From NCBI RefSeq assembly GCF_000802965.1, contig NZ_JSAK01000021.1, forward strand, positions 33,730 to 97,729: a stretch of DNA of 64,000 nucleotides. Direction: 5' to 3'. Every line of letters starts with the position of its first letter. Position 1 is the stretch's first letter. The notes beneath the pieces are model-generated. The model did no database searches. It was not told the origin of the DNA and saw only the letters and a list, made by a program, of their open reading frames with translations. The DNA comes from Pseudomonas fluorescens. GTDB taxonomy: Bacteria; Pseudomonadota; Gammaproteobacteria; Pseudomonadales; Pseudomonadaceae. This document shows, in pieces, positions 52,423 through 61,309 of the stretch. Both the position numbers and the translations under genes were made by a program.

Positions 52423-52528
52423 CCTACGGCTTGAGTTCAGCCCGGATCACTTCAATATCGGGGCAATTTATCAACATCTACAGGAGTTGGGCCGGACGAT
52501 TGCCTGGCTAAAAAGGAGAATGGAATGA
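52415..52528 (+). CDS. 37-codon ORF translationally linked to phr and the SDR gene
   Basis: A TTG start at 52415 has the near-perfect Shine-Dalgarno GGAGGTGA just upstream (52405-52412). The predicted peptide LNSLRLEFSPDHFNIGAIYQHLQELGRTIAWLKRRME is 37 aa with an amphipathic helix. The ORF ends in ATGA, sharing bases with the ATG of the SDR gene (52525). The frame also remains open upstream to ATG 52400. The coupling suggests a real small gene or a translation-coupling leader. Function unknown. Confidence 0.5.
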   Translation: MNSLRLEFSPDHFNIGAIYQHLQELGRTIAWLKRRME

Positions 52529-53310
52529 GCCTAACACCGCCACGACGTTATTGGCTGACCGGTGCAAATAACGGCATTGGCGCTGCGCTGGCCGAAGAAA
52601 TACTGAAGACCGGCGCTCATGTTGCCGTGAGCTCACGATCGGTGGCGCCGCTGAAAACATTGGCCCAACGCTTTCCTGGACAAGTGCTGGTCGTGGCAGG
52701 CGACTTGACCAACAGCCAGACCGTGCGTGAAATAGGTGAGCAGATTGCCGAGTGCTGGGGTTCGCTGGACACGGTCATCATCAATGCCGGCACCAGCGAC
52801 TATGTGGATGCCAAGCAATTCGATGCCTCTTCTATTGTCGAGCACGTGGTGCGTACCAACTTGCTTGCCAGCAGCTACTGCATAGAAGCCTCCCTGCCGT
52901 TGCTGCGACATGGCGTTGCACCGCATCTGGTCGGCATGGCCAGCTCGGTCACTTATCTGCCGCTCCCTCGTGCAGAATCCCCGGGCGCCGCGAAGGCCGG
53001 GATGCGTTATCTGTTCGAGTCCCGGCGTATTGATCTGGCACCGGAAGGCATCGAAGTCACGGTGGTCAGCCCCGGTTTTGTCGATAAACCACTGACGACG
53101 GAAAATGATGCGCCCATGACCCTTAACTGGGCCGCGGATGAGGCTGCAAGGCTGATCTACGCAAGACTCAAGGATCGACCGCTGGAAATCGCGTTTCCGG
53201 CGCTGTCCACCGCGACCCTGTGGCCACTTTCGCAAACGCCCGATCAGGCTAAGCAGGCAATCGGCACGCCCGAGGTGCGCAAAAATCCGCCAATCACGGA
53301 TCAACCATAA
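52525..53310 (+). CDS. SDR-family oxidoreductase lacking the catalytic tyrosine
   Basis: 261 aa Rossmann-fold SDR. Cofactor motif TGANNGIGAALAEEIL and NAG motif VIINAGTSDYVD are normal; the serine region is GMASSVTYLPLPRAESPGAAKAGM. The YxxxK motif reads PGAAK, with Pro where the catalytic Tyr should be, so classical dehydrogenase activity is doubtful. The start ATG overlaps the small ORF stop. It may be a non-enzymatic member of a light-responsive unit. Confidence 0.8.
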   Translation: MSLTPPRRYWLTGANNGIGAALAEEILKTGAHVAVSSRSVAPLKTLAQRFPGQVLVVAGDLTNSQTVREIGEQIAECWGSLDTVIINAGTSDYVDAKQFDASSIVEHVVRTNLLASSYCIEASLPLLRHGVAPHLVGMASSVTYLPLPRAESPGAAKAGMRYLFESRRIDLAPEGIEVTVVSPGFVDKPLTTENDAPMTLNWAADEAARLIYARLKDRPLEIAFPALSTATLWPLSQTPDQAKQAIGTPEVRKNPPITDQP

Positions 53311-53422
53311 AACCATATAGGCACGACAATCGGGTCGATGCCCTTGCTAACCCACTGAGTAGCAATCAAGCGTCCGTCAGACCTTTCACACAGCAACAAC
53401 CGACTGCCTTACACTGCGCGCC

Positions 53423-53728
53423 ATGAAAACCATCCCCCATACGCAAATCGCCACACCGGCGGTCACGTGCTCGACCTGTGCAGCCTGCTGCTGTCAGCTT
53501 GAAGTCATGTTGATCACCGACACAGGCGTGCCCGAACGGTTTATCGATACCGACGATTGGGGCGGGGAAGTCATGTTGCGCCTGGATGACGGCTGGTGCG
53601 CCGCGCTGGATCGCAACACGATGATGTGCACCATCTACGAAAAACGCCCATTGATCTGTCGGGAATTCGAGATGGGTGCGCCGGAATGCATCGAAGAACG
53701 CCAAGGGATTTCGACGGCGTATCGCTGA
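53423..53728 (+). CDS. YkgJ-family cysteine-cluster protein
   Basis: 101 aa. Eight cysteines in the pattern TCSTCAACCCQLEV ... MMCTIYEKRPLICREFEMGAPEC match the YkgJ/UPF0153 zinc- or iron-binding fold. No neighbour suggests a pathway. Function unknown. Confidence 0.82.
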   Translation: MKTIPHTQIATPAVTCSTCAACCCQLEVMLITDTGVPERFIDTDDWGGEVMLRLDDGWCAALDRNTMMCTIYEKRPLICREFEMGAPECIEERQGISTAYR

Positions 53729-53745
53729 AAGAGAAACACATACCC

Positions 53746-53836
53746 CAGTAGGAGCAAGCTTGCTCGCGATGGCGGCCTGTCAGTCAACATCGAGTTGAAT
53801 CCGGAACCGCTATCGCGAGCAAGCTCGCTCCTACAG
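53746..53836. repeat. REP palindrome, GTAGGAGCAAGCTTGCTCGCGATGG family
   Basis: CAGTAGGAGCAAGCTTGCTCGCGATGG and the inverted CCGCTATCGCGAGCAAGCTCGCTCCTACAG. Confidence 0.82.
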
Positions 53837-53865
53837 GTATGTGGTAAATCGCTTAGGCAGTATCC

Positions 53866-54384
53866 TTACAACGGCATCGTGTAATGCAACGCGTAACTTT
53901 CTACGCCTTGGTTGGGACTGGCGATCCCGGCGTTGGAATAGTGGGTGGCGCGAATGCCGACTTCATGCCCGCCAGCAAAGCGCAGGCCGACACCTAGGCG
54001 GTCCTCGAACTGAAACGCGCTGCCCATGTCGTTGTTTTCCACTTCGGTAGTGGCGAACACCGCCACGCCAACCCCGAGTTCCACATAGGGTTTAACGCTC
54101 TCACCGGCAAACTCGTAAACAAGCACTGGCGAGAACGACAGGCTGTGGTTGCTGGATTTCTCGTCGCCATCCCAGTAGGTGTAGGCGCCGCTCCAGTAAC
54201 CGGTCAGGCGACCCACGTCGCTCTGCCACCAACTTTGGTCCCAATCGAATTGCATACCCAATCGGTAAGTCATGGTCGATTCACCGGTCTGGCCGACCGC
54301 GAACTCCACGCCTGCCGCTTGTGCAGTGTAACTATGCCCCATCAACGCAGCCGCAATCGCGGCCAAACAGAATAGTCGCTTCAT
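53866..54384 (-). CDS. pagL: Lipid A 3-O-deacylase PagL
   Basis: 172 aa outer-membrane beta-barrel. The ATG at 54384 gives the signal peptide MKRLFCLAAIAAALMGHSYTAQA. The catalytic region RATHYSNAGI supplies H148 and S150 (THYSN), with E162 in GVESYALHY. Removes the 3-O acyl chain of lipid A at the cell surface. Monocistronic; downstream of murI on the same strand with 118 bp between. Confidence 0.88.
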   Translation of the reverse strand: MKRLFCLAAIAAALMGHSYTAQAAGVEFAVGQTGESTMTYRLGMQFDWDQSWWQSDVGRLTGYWSGAYTYWDGDEKSSNHSLSFSPVLVYEFAGESVKPYVELGVGVAVFATTEVENNDMGSAFQFEDRLGVGLRFAGGHEVGIRATHYSNAGIASPNQGVESYALHYTMPL

Positions 54385-54502
54385 TAGAAACTTCCCTTTC
54401 CGAACGATTTCGTTTGGTTTTTTTATTGCTCGACACACACCGCTATAGAAGTCGACGACTTATCAGAAGTTCACTCCAATTACTCGCTTGCCCCAAGACT
54501 TT

Positions 54503-55294
54503 CTATCCTTCAAAGCTTCGCACATCGCCAGCGGTATTCCACAATATCGGCAATATATTTCTGAAGTGAGCCGGATCGGCACTGGTCCAGAATTGCGCCG
54601 CTCGCGCCGGCCCTTGCGCGAACAAGTTGCGCTCGGCCAAAAGACGCTGAAGTTGGCGTGCGACCGCCGCGCCGGTGTCGATCAGGCTGATGTCATCAGG
54701 GATCATCTGCTTGAGCAGCGGCCTGAGGAAAGGGTAATGGGTGCAGCCGAGAATAATGGTGTCCGCACCCTCGCCGAGCAGCGGTGCGACGTAACCGGCC
54801 AGCAACTGACGTAACGCAGGGCTGTGCAGATCGCCGTTTTCAATATGCTCCACCAACCCGGGGCAAGGTTGAGTGATCACCCGCACGTCGGTAGCGAAGC
54901 GGTCGAGCAATGCGGCGAACTTGGCACTCTGCAACGTGCCGGTCGTGGCCAGCACGCCGACCACCCCGCTACGGGTCGCGGCGGCTGCGGGCTTGACGGC
55001 CGGCTCCATGCCGACGATGGGCCATTCGGGATAGTCGCGTCGCAAGTCCGCTACACCGGCCACGGTTGCGGTGTTGCAAGCCAACACCAGCGCCTTGGCG
55101 CCCTGCCGTTGAAAAAAGTCGGCCATCACACTGCAACGCTGGCGGATAAATTCCGGGGTTTTCTCGCCGTAGGGGATGTTCCCGCAATCAGCGACGTACA
55201 ACAGGGATTCGTTGGGCAGCAAACGCTGGATCTCGGCCAGCACCGACAGCCCACCGACACCGGAGTCGAACACGCCAATCGGCGCTTCACGCAT
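54503..55294 (-). CDS. murI: Glutamate racemase
   Basis: 263 aa, ATG 55294 giving MREAPIGVFDSGVGGLS; the longer frame overlaps moeB. Catalytic cysteines C73 (LACNTAT) and C184 (ILGCTHYPF) are both present. It supplies D-glutamate for peptidoglycan. Its start overlaps the moeB stop by 8 bp in a tightly coupled minus-strand operon from hemA to murI. Confidence 0.96.
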   Translation of the reverse strand: MREAPIGVFDSGVGGLSVLAEIQRLLPNESLLYVADCGNIPYGEKTPEFIRQRCSVMADFFQRQGAKALVLACNTATVAGVADLRRDYPEWPIVGMEPAVKPAAAATRSGVVGVLATTGTLQSAKFAALLDRFATDVRVITQPCPGLVEHIENGDLHSPALRQLLAGYVAPLLGEGADTIILGCTHYPFLRPLLKQMIPDDISLIDTGAAVARQLQRLLAERNLFAQGPARAAQFWTSADPAHFRNILPILWNTAGDVRSFEG

Positions 55295-56042
55295 GCGTGG
55301 GCCCACAAATGCTGCAACCCGGATCGCGCTTGACTCGAAGTTCACGGAAGCGCGTGCCCAAGGCATCAATCAACAACAGGCGGCCCACCAGCGGCTCGCC
55401 GAAACCCGCCAGCAACTTCAGTGCTTCGAGCGCTTGCAGGCTGCCGACCAATCCCACCAGCGGCCCCACTACACCCGCTTCGCTGCAAGTCAGTTCGGCC
55501 TCGCTGCCGTGCCCGTATAAACAGTGGTAGCACGGACTCTCCGGGCGACGCGGGTCGAACACCGACAACTGCCCTTCGAGACGAATCGCCGCGCCACTTA
55601 CCAGCGGTTTAACGGCAGCCACGCAAGCGGCGTTGACCGCTTCGCGGGTGGAAAAGTTGTCGGAGCAGTCGAGCACCAGATCCACCCCGGCCACCGCAGC
55701 GGCCAAGGAGTCTTCATCCAGCGCAGTGCGATGGGCGATCAGTTGAATTTCGGGGTTGATGGCCGTCAGGCGCTTGATCGCCGAATCCACCTTGCTCATG
55801 CCGACGCTGTCGGTGTCGTGAATGATCTGGCGTTGCAGGTTGGTCAGATCAACCGTATCGAAGTCCGCCAGATGCATTTCACCCACACCCGCTGCCGCCA
55901 GGTAAAGCGCCACCGGCGCACCGAGACCGCCGAGGCCGACGATCAGCACGCGGCTTTCCTTCAACCGCAACTGGCCGTCGATATCGATGTGCTGCAACAG
56001 AATCTGCCGGCTGTAGCGCAGCAATTCCTGATCATTCAGCAT
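55287..56042 (-). CDS. moeB: Molybdopterin-synthase adenylyltransferase MoeB
   Basis: 251 aa E1-like enzyme. ATP motif VLIVGLGGLGAP near 33-44; CYHCLYG and GCSIC supply zinc cysteines; DCSDNFSTREAVN is the substrate segment. It adenylates MoaD's C-terminus for molybdopterin synthesis. It may also be a ThiF/HesA-like paralogue, but the position next to prmC and the MoeB-like length favour MoeB. Overlaps prmC by 7 bp. Confidence 0.9.
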   Translation of the reverse strand: MLNDQELLRYSRQILLQHIDIDGQLRLKESRVLIVGLGGLGAPVALYLAAAGVGEMHLADFDTVDLTNLQRQIIHDTDSVGMSKVDSAIKRLTAINPEIQLIAHRTALDEDSLAAAVAGVDLVLDCSDNFSTREAVNAACVAAVKPLVSGAAIRLEGQLSVFDPRRPESPCYHCLYGHGSEAELTCSEAGVVGPLVGLVGSLQALEALKLLAGFGEPLVGRLLLIDALGTRFRELRVKRDPGCSICGPTHA

Positions 56043-56866
56043 GGCAGGCGTCCCAGACTGATGCGTTGATGACCGCCCAGATCGATGCGACTGTGGACTT
56101 CTTCAAAACCACTGGTAAGCAGCAGATCGCGCACTGCCTCGGCCTGATCGTAACCGTGTTCGAGCATCAGCCAGCCACCGGCCTCAAGATGATCCGGCGC
56201 CTGGGCGACGATCAAGCGCAGATCGTCGAGTCCGTCGACACCGGCCACCAACGCACTGGCGGGCTCGAAGCGCACATCGCCTTCCACCAGATGCGGATCG
56301 GCTGCTGCAATGTACGGCGGATTGCTGATGATCAGTTGAAAACGCTGGCCCTGCAGGGCACTGAACCAATGACTGCTCAGCACCGTGGCGTTGTTCAGGT
56401 GTAAGCGTTGGCGGTTGCGTTCGGCCAAAGCCACGGCTTCCAGCACGCGATCCACGGCGGTGACTTTCCACGCCGGACGCTCGCTGGCCAGGGCCAGGGC
56501 GATCGCGCCGCTGCCGGTGCCAAGGTCGAGAACGTTGGCCGGCGTGGCGGGCAACAACTCAAGCGCCGCCTCCACCAAAAGCTCGGTGTCCGGACGCGGG
56601 ATCAAAGTGTGCGGTGCGACTTCCAGATCAAGCTTCCAGAAACCTTGCTGACCCAGAATGTAGGCCACCGGCTCACCGCCGCGACGGCGCTGCAAATACT
56701 CGGCGAAAGTCAGCGCCGCTTCGCTCGGCACGATGCGTTCCGGCCAGGTGTGCAGAAAACTGCGGGACTTGCCCAACGCCGCCGCCAGCAACAACTCGGC
56801 GTCCAGACGCGCCGTGGGCGAATCAGGCAAATCGGCGGCGCGCAACAAACTGGCAATGATCGTCAT
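56036..56866 (-). CDS. prmC: Peptide chain release factor N5-glutamine methyltransferase PrmC
   Basis: 276 aa SAM methyltransferase. Motif I VLDLGTGSGAIALALA (115-120 core) and the substrate motif ISNPPYIAA (NPPY 181-184). It methylates the GGQ glutamine of release factors, including PrfA encoded directly upstream. Starts one base after prfA stops. Confidence 0.96.
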   Translation of the reverse strand: MTIIASLLRAADLPDSPTARLDAELLLAAALGKSRSFLHTWPERIVPSEAALTFAEYLQRRRGGEPVAYILGQQGFWKLDLEVAPHTLIPRPDTELLVEAALELLPATPANVLDLGTGSGAIALALASERPAWKVTAVDRVLEAVALAERNRQRLHLNNATVLSSHWFSALQGQRFQLIISNPPYIAAADPHLVEGDVRFEPASALVAGVDGLDDLRLIVAQAPDHLEAGGWLMLEHGYDQAEAVRDLLLTSGFEEVHSRIDLGGHQRISLGRLPC

Positions 56867-57949
56867 TTACTCACCTATCGCCGCCAGTTGATCGGCCTGG
56901 TACTCGGCCAACAACGGCTCGATCACCGCATCGACGCCACCGGCGAGGATTTCGTCGAGGGAATACAGCGTCAGGTTGACCCGATGGTCGGTGACCCGGC
57001 CCTGGGCAAAGTTGTAGGTGCGGATGCGTTCGGAACGGTCGCCCGAACCCACCAGCAATTTACGTTCGCTGGCGATGGCATTGGCGGCGGCGCTGGTTTG
57101 CTGGTCGTTAAGCTTGGCCGACAACCAGGACATCGCACGGGCACGGTTTTTGTGCTGCGAACGTTCTTCCTGGCACTCAACCACGATGCCGGACGGCAAG
57201 TGCGTAATGCGGATCGCCGAGTCGGTTTTGTTGACGTGCTGACCGCCGGCGCCGGAGGAGCGATAGGTATCGACCCGCAAATCCGCCGGGTTGATCTCGA
57301 TCGCTTCCTGCTCGTCCGGCTCGGGCAACACCGCCACAGTGCAGGCCGAGGTATGGATGCGACCTTGGGATTCGGTGGCCGGCACTCGCTGAACGCGGTG
57401 AGCACCGGATTCGAATTTCAGCTTGCCGTAGACGTTGTCGCCTTCAACCCGCGCGATGACTTCTTTATAGCCGCCGTGTTCGCCCTCGTTTTCCGAGAGA
57501 ATCTCCACACGCCAGCCGCGGCGCTCGGCGTAACGCGAATACATGCGGAACAGGTCACCGGAAAAAATCGCCGCTTCGTCACCACCGGTGCCGGCACGGA
57601 TTTCGAGGAACACGTTGCGCCCGTCGTTCGGGTCCTTGGGCAGCAGCATGCGTTGCAGATTGGCTTCCAGTTCGACCAGGCGTTCCTTGGCTTCGCGGAC
57701 TTCTTCCACGGCCATTTCACGCATGTCCGGGTCGCTGTCCTTGAGCAATGCCTGGGCGCCTTCAAGATCGCCCTGCACTTTCAGCAACTGTTTATAGGTT
57801 TCGACAATCGGCTCGACTTCCGCGTATTCCTTGGAATAAGCACGGAATTTGTTCTGATCGGAAATGACCTCGCCATCGCCAAGCAAGGCGGTCAATTCCT
57901 CGAAACGGTCCTGGAGGATGTCCAGCTTATTGAGCAGTGACGCTTTCAT
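56867..57949 (-). CDS. prfA: Peptide chain release factor 1
   Basis: 360 aa, RF1 length. The stop-codon reading PXT tripeptide is PAT at 190-192, distinguishing RF1 from RF2. GGQ at 235-237 within SSGAGGQHVNK is the peptidyl-transfer catalytic motif. Recognises UAA and UAG. Start overlaps the hemA stop by 4 bp. Confidence 0.98.
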   Translation of the reverse strand: MKASLLNKLDILQDRFEELTALLGDGEVISDQNKFRAYSKEYAEVEPIVETYKQLLKVQGDLEGAQALLKDSDPDMREMAVEEVREAKERLVELEANLQRMLLPKDPNDGRNVFLEIRAGTGGDEAAIFSGDLFRMYSRYAERRGWRVEILSENEGEHGGYKEVIARVEGDNVYGKLKFESGAHRVQRVPATESQGRIHTSACTVAVLPEPDEQEAIEINPADLRVDTYRSSGAGGQHVNKTDSAIRITHLPSGIVVECQEERSQHKNRARAMSWLSAKLNDQQTSAAANAIASERKLLVGSGDRSERIRTYNFAQGRVTDHRVNLTLYSLDEILAGGVDAVIEPLLAEYQADQLAAIGE

Positions 57950-59235
57950 TGCGGTTTCTTATCCGAAAAGCTTTCCGATGAGCCCTCACCGAGGGCAAAG
58001 AGTTCCTGAGCCATCGCCAGCGCATCGAGGCGACCTTCGGCAGAGAGCTTTTTCAACTGCACGCTCGGTGCGTGCAACAGTTTGTTGGTCAGTCCACGCG
58101 CCAGTTGCACCAGCACGTCTTCGGCACTGGCACCGTTGGCCAGCAGGCGTTGGGCCTTTTGCAATTCTTCGTCGCGCAGGCGTTCACTTTGTTGACGATA
58201 GGCCTTGAGCACATCCACCGCCGCCAATTCGCGCAGGCGCACCATGAAATCTTCAGCACCGACCGAGACCATCTCTTCGGCCGCTTGCGCGGCACCCTGA
58301 CGGCTCTTCAGGTTTTCGGCGACCACTTCGTGGAGATCGTCGACGCTGTACAAGTAAACGTCGTCCAACTCGCCGACTTCGGGCTCGATATCCCGTGGAA
58401 CAGCGATATCCACCATAAAAATCGGCTTGTGCTTGCGCAACTTCAAAGCGCTTTCTACCGCACCTTTGCCGAGAATCGGCAACTGGCTGGCGGTGGAGCT
58501 GATGACGATGTCACTGCGCACCAGTTCCGCCGGAATGTCCGATAGCAGCACCGCGTGGGCGCCGAACTGTTCGGCCAGGGTGCTCGCCCGTTCCAGCGTG
58601 CGATTGGCCACGACGATGCGCTTCACACCAAGGTCATGCAGATGGCGGGCGACCAGGGTGATGGTCTCGCCGGCGCCGATCAACAGGGCCTGGCTGCGTT
58701 GCAAATCGCTGAAAATCTGTTTCGCCAGGCTGACCGCGGCAAACGCCACGGACACCGGGTTTTCCCCGATGGCAGTATCAGTGCGCACTTGCTTGGCGGC
58801 ATTGAACGTCGCCTGGAACAAGCGCCCGAGCAGCGGGCCGATGGTGCCGGCCTCACGCGCCACGGCGTAGGCGGATTTCATCTGGCCGAGGATCTGCGGC
58901 TCGCCCAACACCAGCGAATCGAGCCCGGAAGCCACCCGCATCATGTGACGAACTGCCGCATCATCTTCGTGCACATAACTGCTCGCGCGCAGTTCTTCGA
59001 GGCTCAAATGATGATATTCGGCCAGCCAGCGCAACACGATATCCGCCGACAGGTGATCCTGTTCTATATAGAGCTCACTGCGATTGCAGGTGGAGAGGAT
59101 CGCAGCTTCGCGGCTGTCGGTGAGTCGGCAGAGCTGCTGCAAGGCCTCCACCAGCTGCTCAGGGGTAAAGGCCACGCGCTCGCGGACGTCTACTGAAGCA
59201 GTCTTGTGGTTAATACCGAGTGCAAGGAAGGCCAT
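57946..59235 (-). CDS. hemA: Glutamyl-tRNA reductase
   Basis: 429 aa. Catalytic C50 is in AILSTCNRSELY; NADPH motif LIGAGETITLVARHL; C-terminal dimerisation helix. First committed step of tetrapyrrole synthesis in the C5 pathway. First gene of the hemA-prfA-prmC-moeB-murI chain; divergent from the TPR-lolB-ispE unit. Confidence 0.97.
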   Translation of the reverse strand: MAFLALGINHKTASVDVRERVAFTPEQLVEALQQLCRLTDSREAAILSTCNRSELYIEQDHLSADIVLRWLAEYHHLSLEELRASSYVHEDDAAVRHMMRVASGLDSLVLGEPQILGQMKSAYAVAREAGTIGPLLGRLFQATFNAAKQVRTDTAIGENPVSVAFAAVSLAKQIFSDLQRSQALLIGAGETITLVARHLHDLGVKRIVVANRTLERASTLAEQFGAHAVLLSDIPAELVRSDIVISSTASQLPILGKGAVESALKLRKHKPIFMVDIAVPRDIEPEVGELDDVYLYSVDDLHEVVAENLKSRQGAAQAAEEMVSVGAEDFMVRLRELAAVDVLKAYRQQSERLRDEELQKAQRLLANGASAEDVLVQLARGLTNKLLHAPSVQLKKLSAEGRLDALAMAQELFALGEGSSESFSDKKPQ

Positions 59236-59382
59236 TCAAAGTCGCTGATGGTGACGTGAAGCCGGCAATTGTCCTACTTCGTCAGATTCAGAACAACTAC
59301 TCGATCTCTATCACCCTGGTAGATGACGTCCGAGCTTGCGAGCGGTTCTCGTTTACACAACTTTTGATCCACACACCGCCCT

Positions 59383-59486
59383 TTGTAGAAGCCGGCTTGC
59401 TGGCAATGGTCGTAAACGATGACGCATTTATTCTGGAAAAGACGCGACGCCTGCAAGTCCATCGCCAGCAAGCCGGCTCCTGCAGG
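59383..59486. repeat. Imperfect REP palindrome in the hemA/TPR divergent gap
   Basis: TTTGTAGAAGCCGGCTTGCTGGCAATGGTC and the inverted CCATCGCCAGCAAGCCGGCTCCTGCAGG. Both tips are mutated relative to other copies. It occupies much of the 345-bp divergent gap, the rest of which must hold both promoters; I see no clear hexamers. Confidence 0.75.
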
Positions 59487-59580
59487 AGCGCGCGCTCGTT
59501 TGAAATCAGTTCGGCGGTTATGTTTGCCACAAAGCTTGTGTCATGATGATCCGACCGCAGGTTAGTCGTCCTTTTCCTAT

Positions 59581-61305
59581 ATGAATAGATCCTCCGCGTT
59601 GCTCCTCGCCTTTGTCTTGCTCAGCGGCTGCCAAGCCTTGGCGCCCGTGTCGACGGACGACCCGTCGCCGGTCGAAAGCAGCACTCCGGCACCTGAAAAG
59701 CCCAAGGTTTACAGCTCGTTCAGCGAAGACACGGTCTTCAGCCTGCTGAGCGCCGAGCTGGCTGGTCAGCGCAATCGTTTCGACATTGCCCTGGACAACT
59801 ATGTCACCCAGGCCATCAATACCCAGGATCCGGGCATCTCCGAGCGCGCATTCCGCATTGCCGAGTACCTGGGCGCCGATCAGGCTGCCCTCGATACCGC
59901 GCTGATCTGGGCGAAAAACGCCCCGGACGACCTCGAAGCGCAGCGGGCAGCCGCCGTGCAACTGGCACGCGCCGGGCGCTATGACGACTCCATGGTTTAT
60001 ATGGAGAAAGTCCTGCTGGGCAAGGGCGACACCCATTTCGACTTTCTCGCCCTGTCCGCGGCCGATACCGACCAGGACACGCGTGATGGTCTGATGAAAA
60101 GTTTCGACCGCCTGCTGCAACGCCACCCGAACAATAGTCAGCTGATTTTCGGCAAGGCTTTGTTGATGCAACAGGATGGCGACGCAAAAGGCGCGCTGAC
60201 CTTGCTGGAAGATAATCCGCCAGACGACGGCGAAATTGCTCCGATCCTGCTGCGCGCACGCTTGCTGCAAAGTCTCGATCGCGGCGACGAAGCCTTGCCC
60301 CTTCTGCAAAAAAGCATCAAGAAGTACCCGGACGACAAGCGTCTGCGCCTGACTTACGCGCGCATGCTGGTCGAACAGGACCGCATGGACGACGCCAAAG
60401 CCGAATTCTCCAGCCTGGTCCAGCAATACCCGGACGACGACGAACTGCGCTACTCCCTGGCACTGGTATGCCTGGAAGCCAAGGCTTGGGACGAAGCCAA
60501 AGGCTATCTGGAAGACCTGATCGCCCGGGACAGCCACGTCGATTCAGCACATCTGAACCTTGGCCGCATTGCTGAAGAACGCAATGACCCACAAGGCGCA
60601 CTCATCGAATACGGCCAGGTCGGCCCTGGCAACGATTACCTGCCGGCGCAGCTGCGTCAGGCCGACATCTTGATGAGTAACGGCAAGACCGCCGAAGCCC
60701 AGCGCAAGCTGGCGGCAGAACGTGACCAGCAACCGGATTACGCGATTCAGCTGTACCTGATCGAAGCCGAAACCCTGTCCGCCAATAAACAGGGCGACAA
60801 GGGATGGCAAGTCCTGGACCAAGCCCTGCAAAAATACCCGGACGACCTGAATCTGCTCTACACCCGGGCCATGCAGGCGGAAAAACGCAATGACCTGGCG
60901 CAAATGGAGAAAGACCTGCGCCTGATCATCAAACGCGACCCGGACAATGCCATGGCGTTGAACGCCCTCGGCTACACCCTCTCCGACCGCACCACGCGTT
61001 ACGCTGAAGCCAAGGCCCTGATCGAACAGGCACACAAGATCAATCCGGAAGACCCTGCTGTCCTCGACAGCCTCGGCTGGGTGAATTACCGCCTGGGCAA
61101 TCTCGATGAGGCCGAACGTTACCTGCGCCTGGCGCTGGAGCGTTTCCCCGATCAGGAAGTCGCCGCACACCTGGGCGAAGTCCTCTGGGCCAACGGCAAG
61201 CAACGCGAAGCCAAACAAATCTGGGGCAAGTTCCTCAAGGAACAACCTGACAGCCCAACCCTGCGCAGCACCATCAAGCGCCTGACCGGATCAGAGACTC
61301 TTTAA
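59581..61305 (+). CDS. TPR-repeat lipoprotein
   Basis: 574 aa. Lipoprotein signal with LLSGCQ, lipidated cysteine near 17; then many tetratricopeptide repeats (for instance PDDLNLLYTRAMQAEKRNDLAQMEKDLRLIIKRDPDNAMALNALGYTLSDRT and PAVLDSLGWVNYRLGNLDEAERYLRLALERFPDQEVAAHLGEVLWANGKQREAKQIW). It resembles outer-membrane-associated TPR proteins and lies 4 bp before lolB, so they are surely co-translated. Probable role in envelope biogenesis. Confidence 0.88.
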   Translation: MNRSSALLLAFVLLSGCQALAPVSTDDPSPVESSTPAPEKPKVYSSFSEDTVFSLLSAELAGQRNRFDIALDNYVTQAINTQDPGISERAFRIAEYLGADQAALDTALIWAKNAPDDLEAQRAAAVQLARAGRYDDSMVYMEKVLLGKGDTHFDFLALSAADTDQDTRDGLMKSFDRLLQRHPNNSQLIFGKALLMQQDGDAKGALTLLEDNPPDDGEIAPILLRARLLQSLDRGDEALPLLQKSIKKYPDDKRLRLTYARMLVEQDRMDDAKAEFSSLVQQYPDDDELRYSLALVCLEAKAWDEAKGYLEDLIARDSHVDSAHLNLGRIAEERNDPQGALIEYGQVGPGNDYLPAQLRQADILMSNGKTAEAQRKLAAERDQQPDYAIQLYLIEAETLSANKQGDKGWQVLDQALQKYPDDLNLLYTRAMQAEKRNDLAQMEKDLRLIIKRDPDNAMALNALGYTLSDRTTRYAEAKALIEQAHKINPEDPAVLDSLGWVNYRLGNLDEAERYLRLALERFPDQEVAAHLGEVLWANGKQREAKQIWGKFLKEQPDSPTLRSTIKRLTGSETL

Positions 61306-61309
61306 GATT

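Noticed and set aside
56408..57940. 510-codon plus-strand open frame opposite prfA and prmC
   Set aside because: Antisense shadow with low-complexity, His/Gln/Arg-rich translation; the minus-strand RF1 and PrmC motifs are unambiguous.
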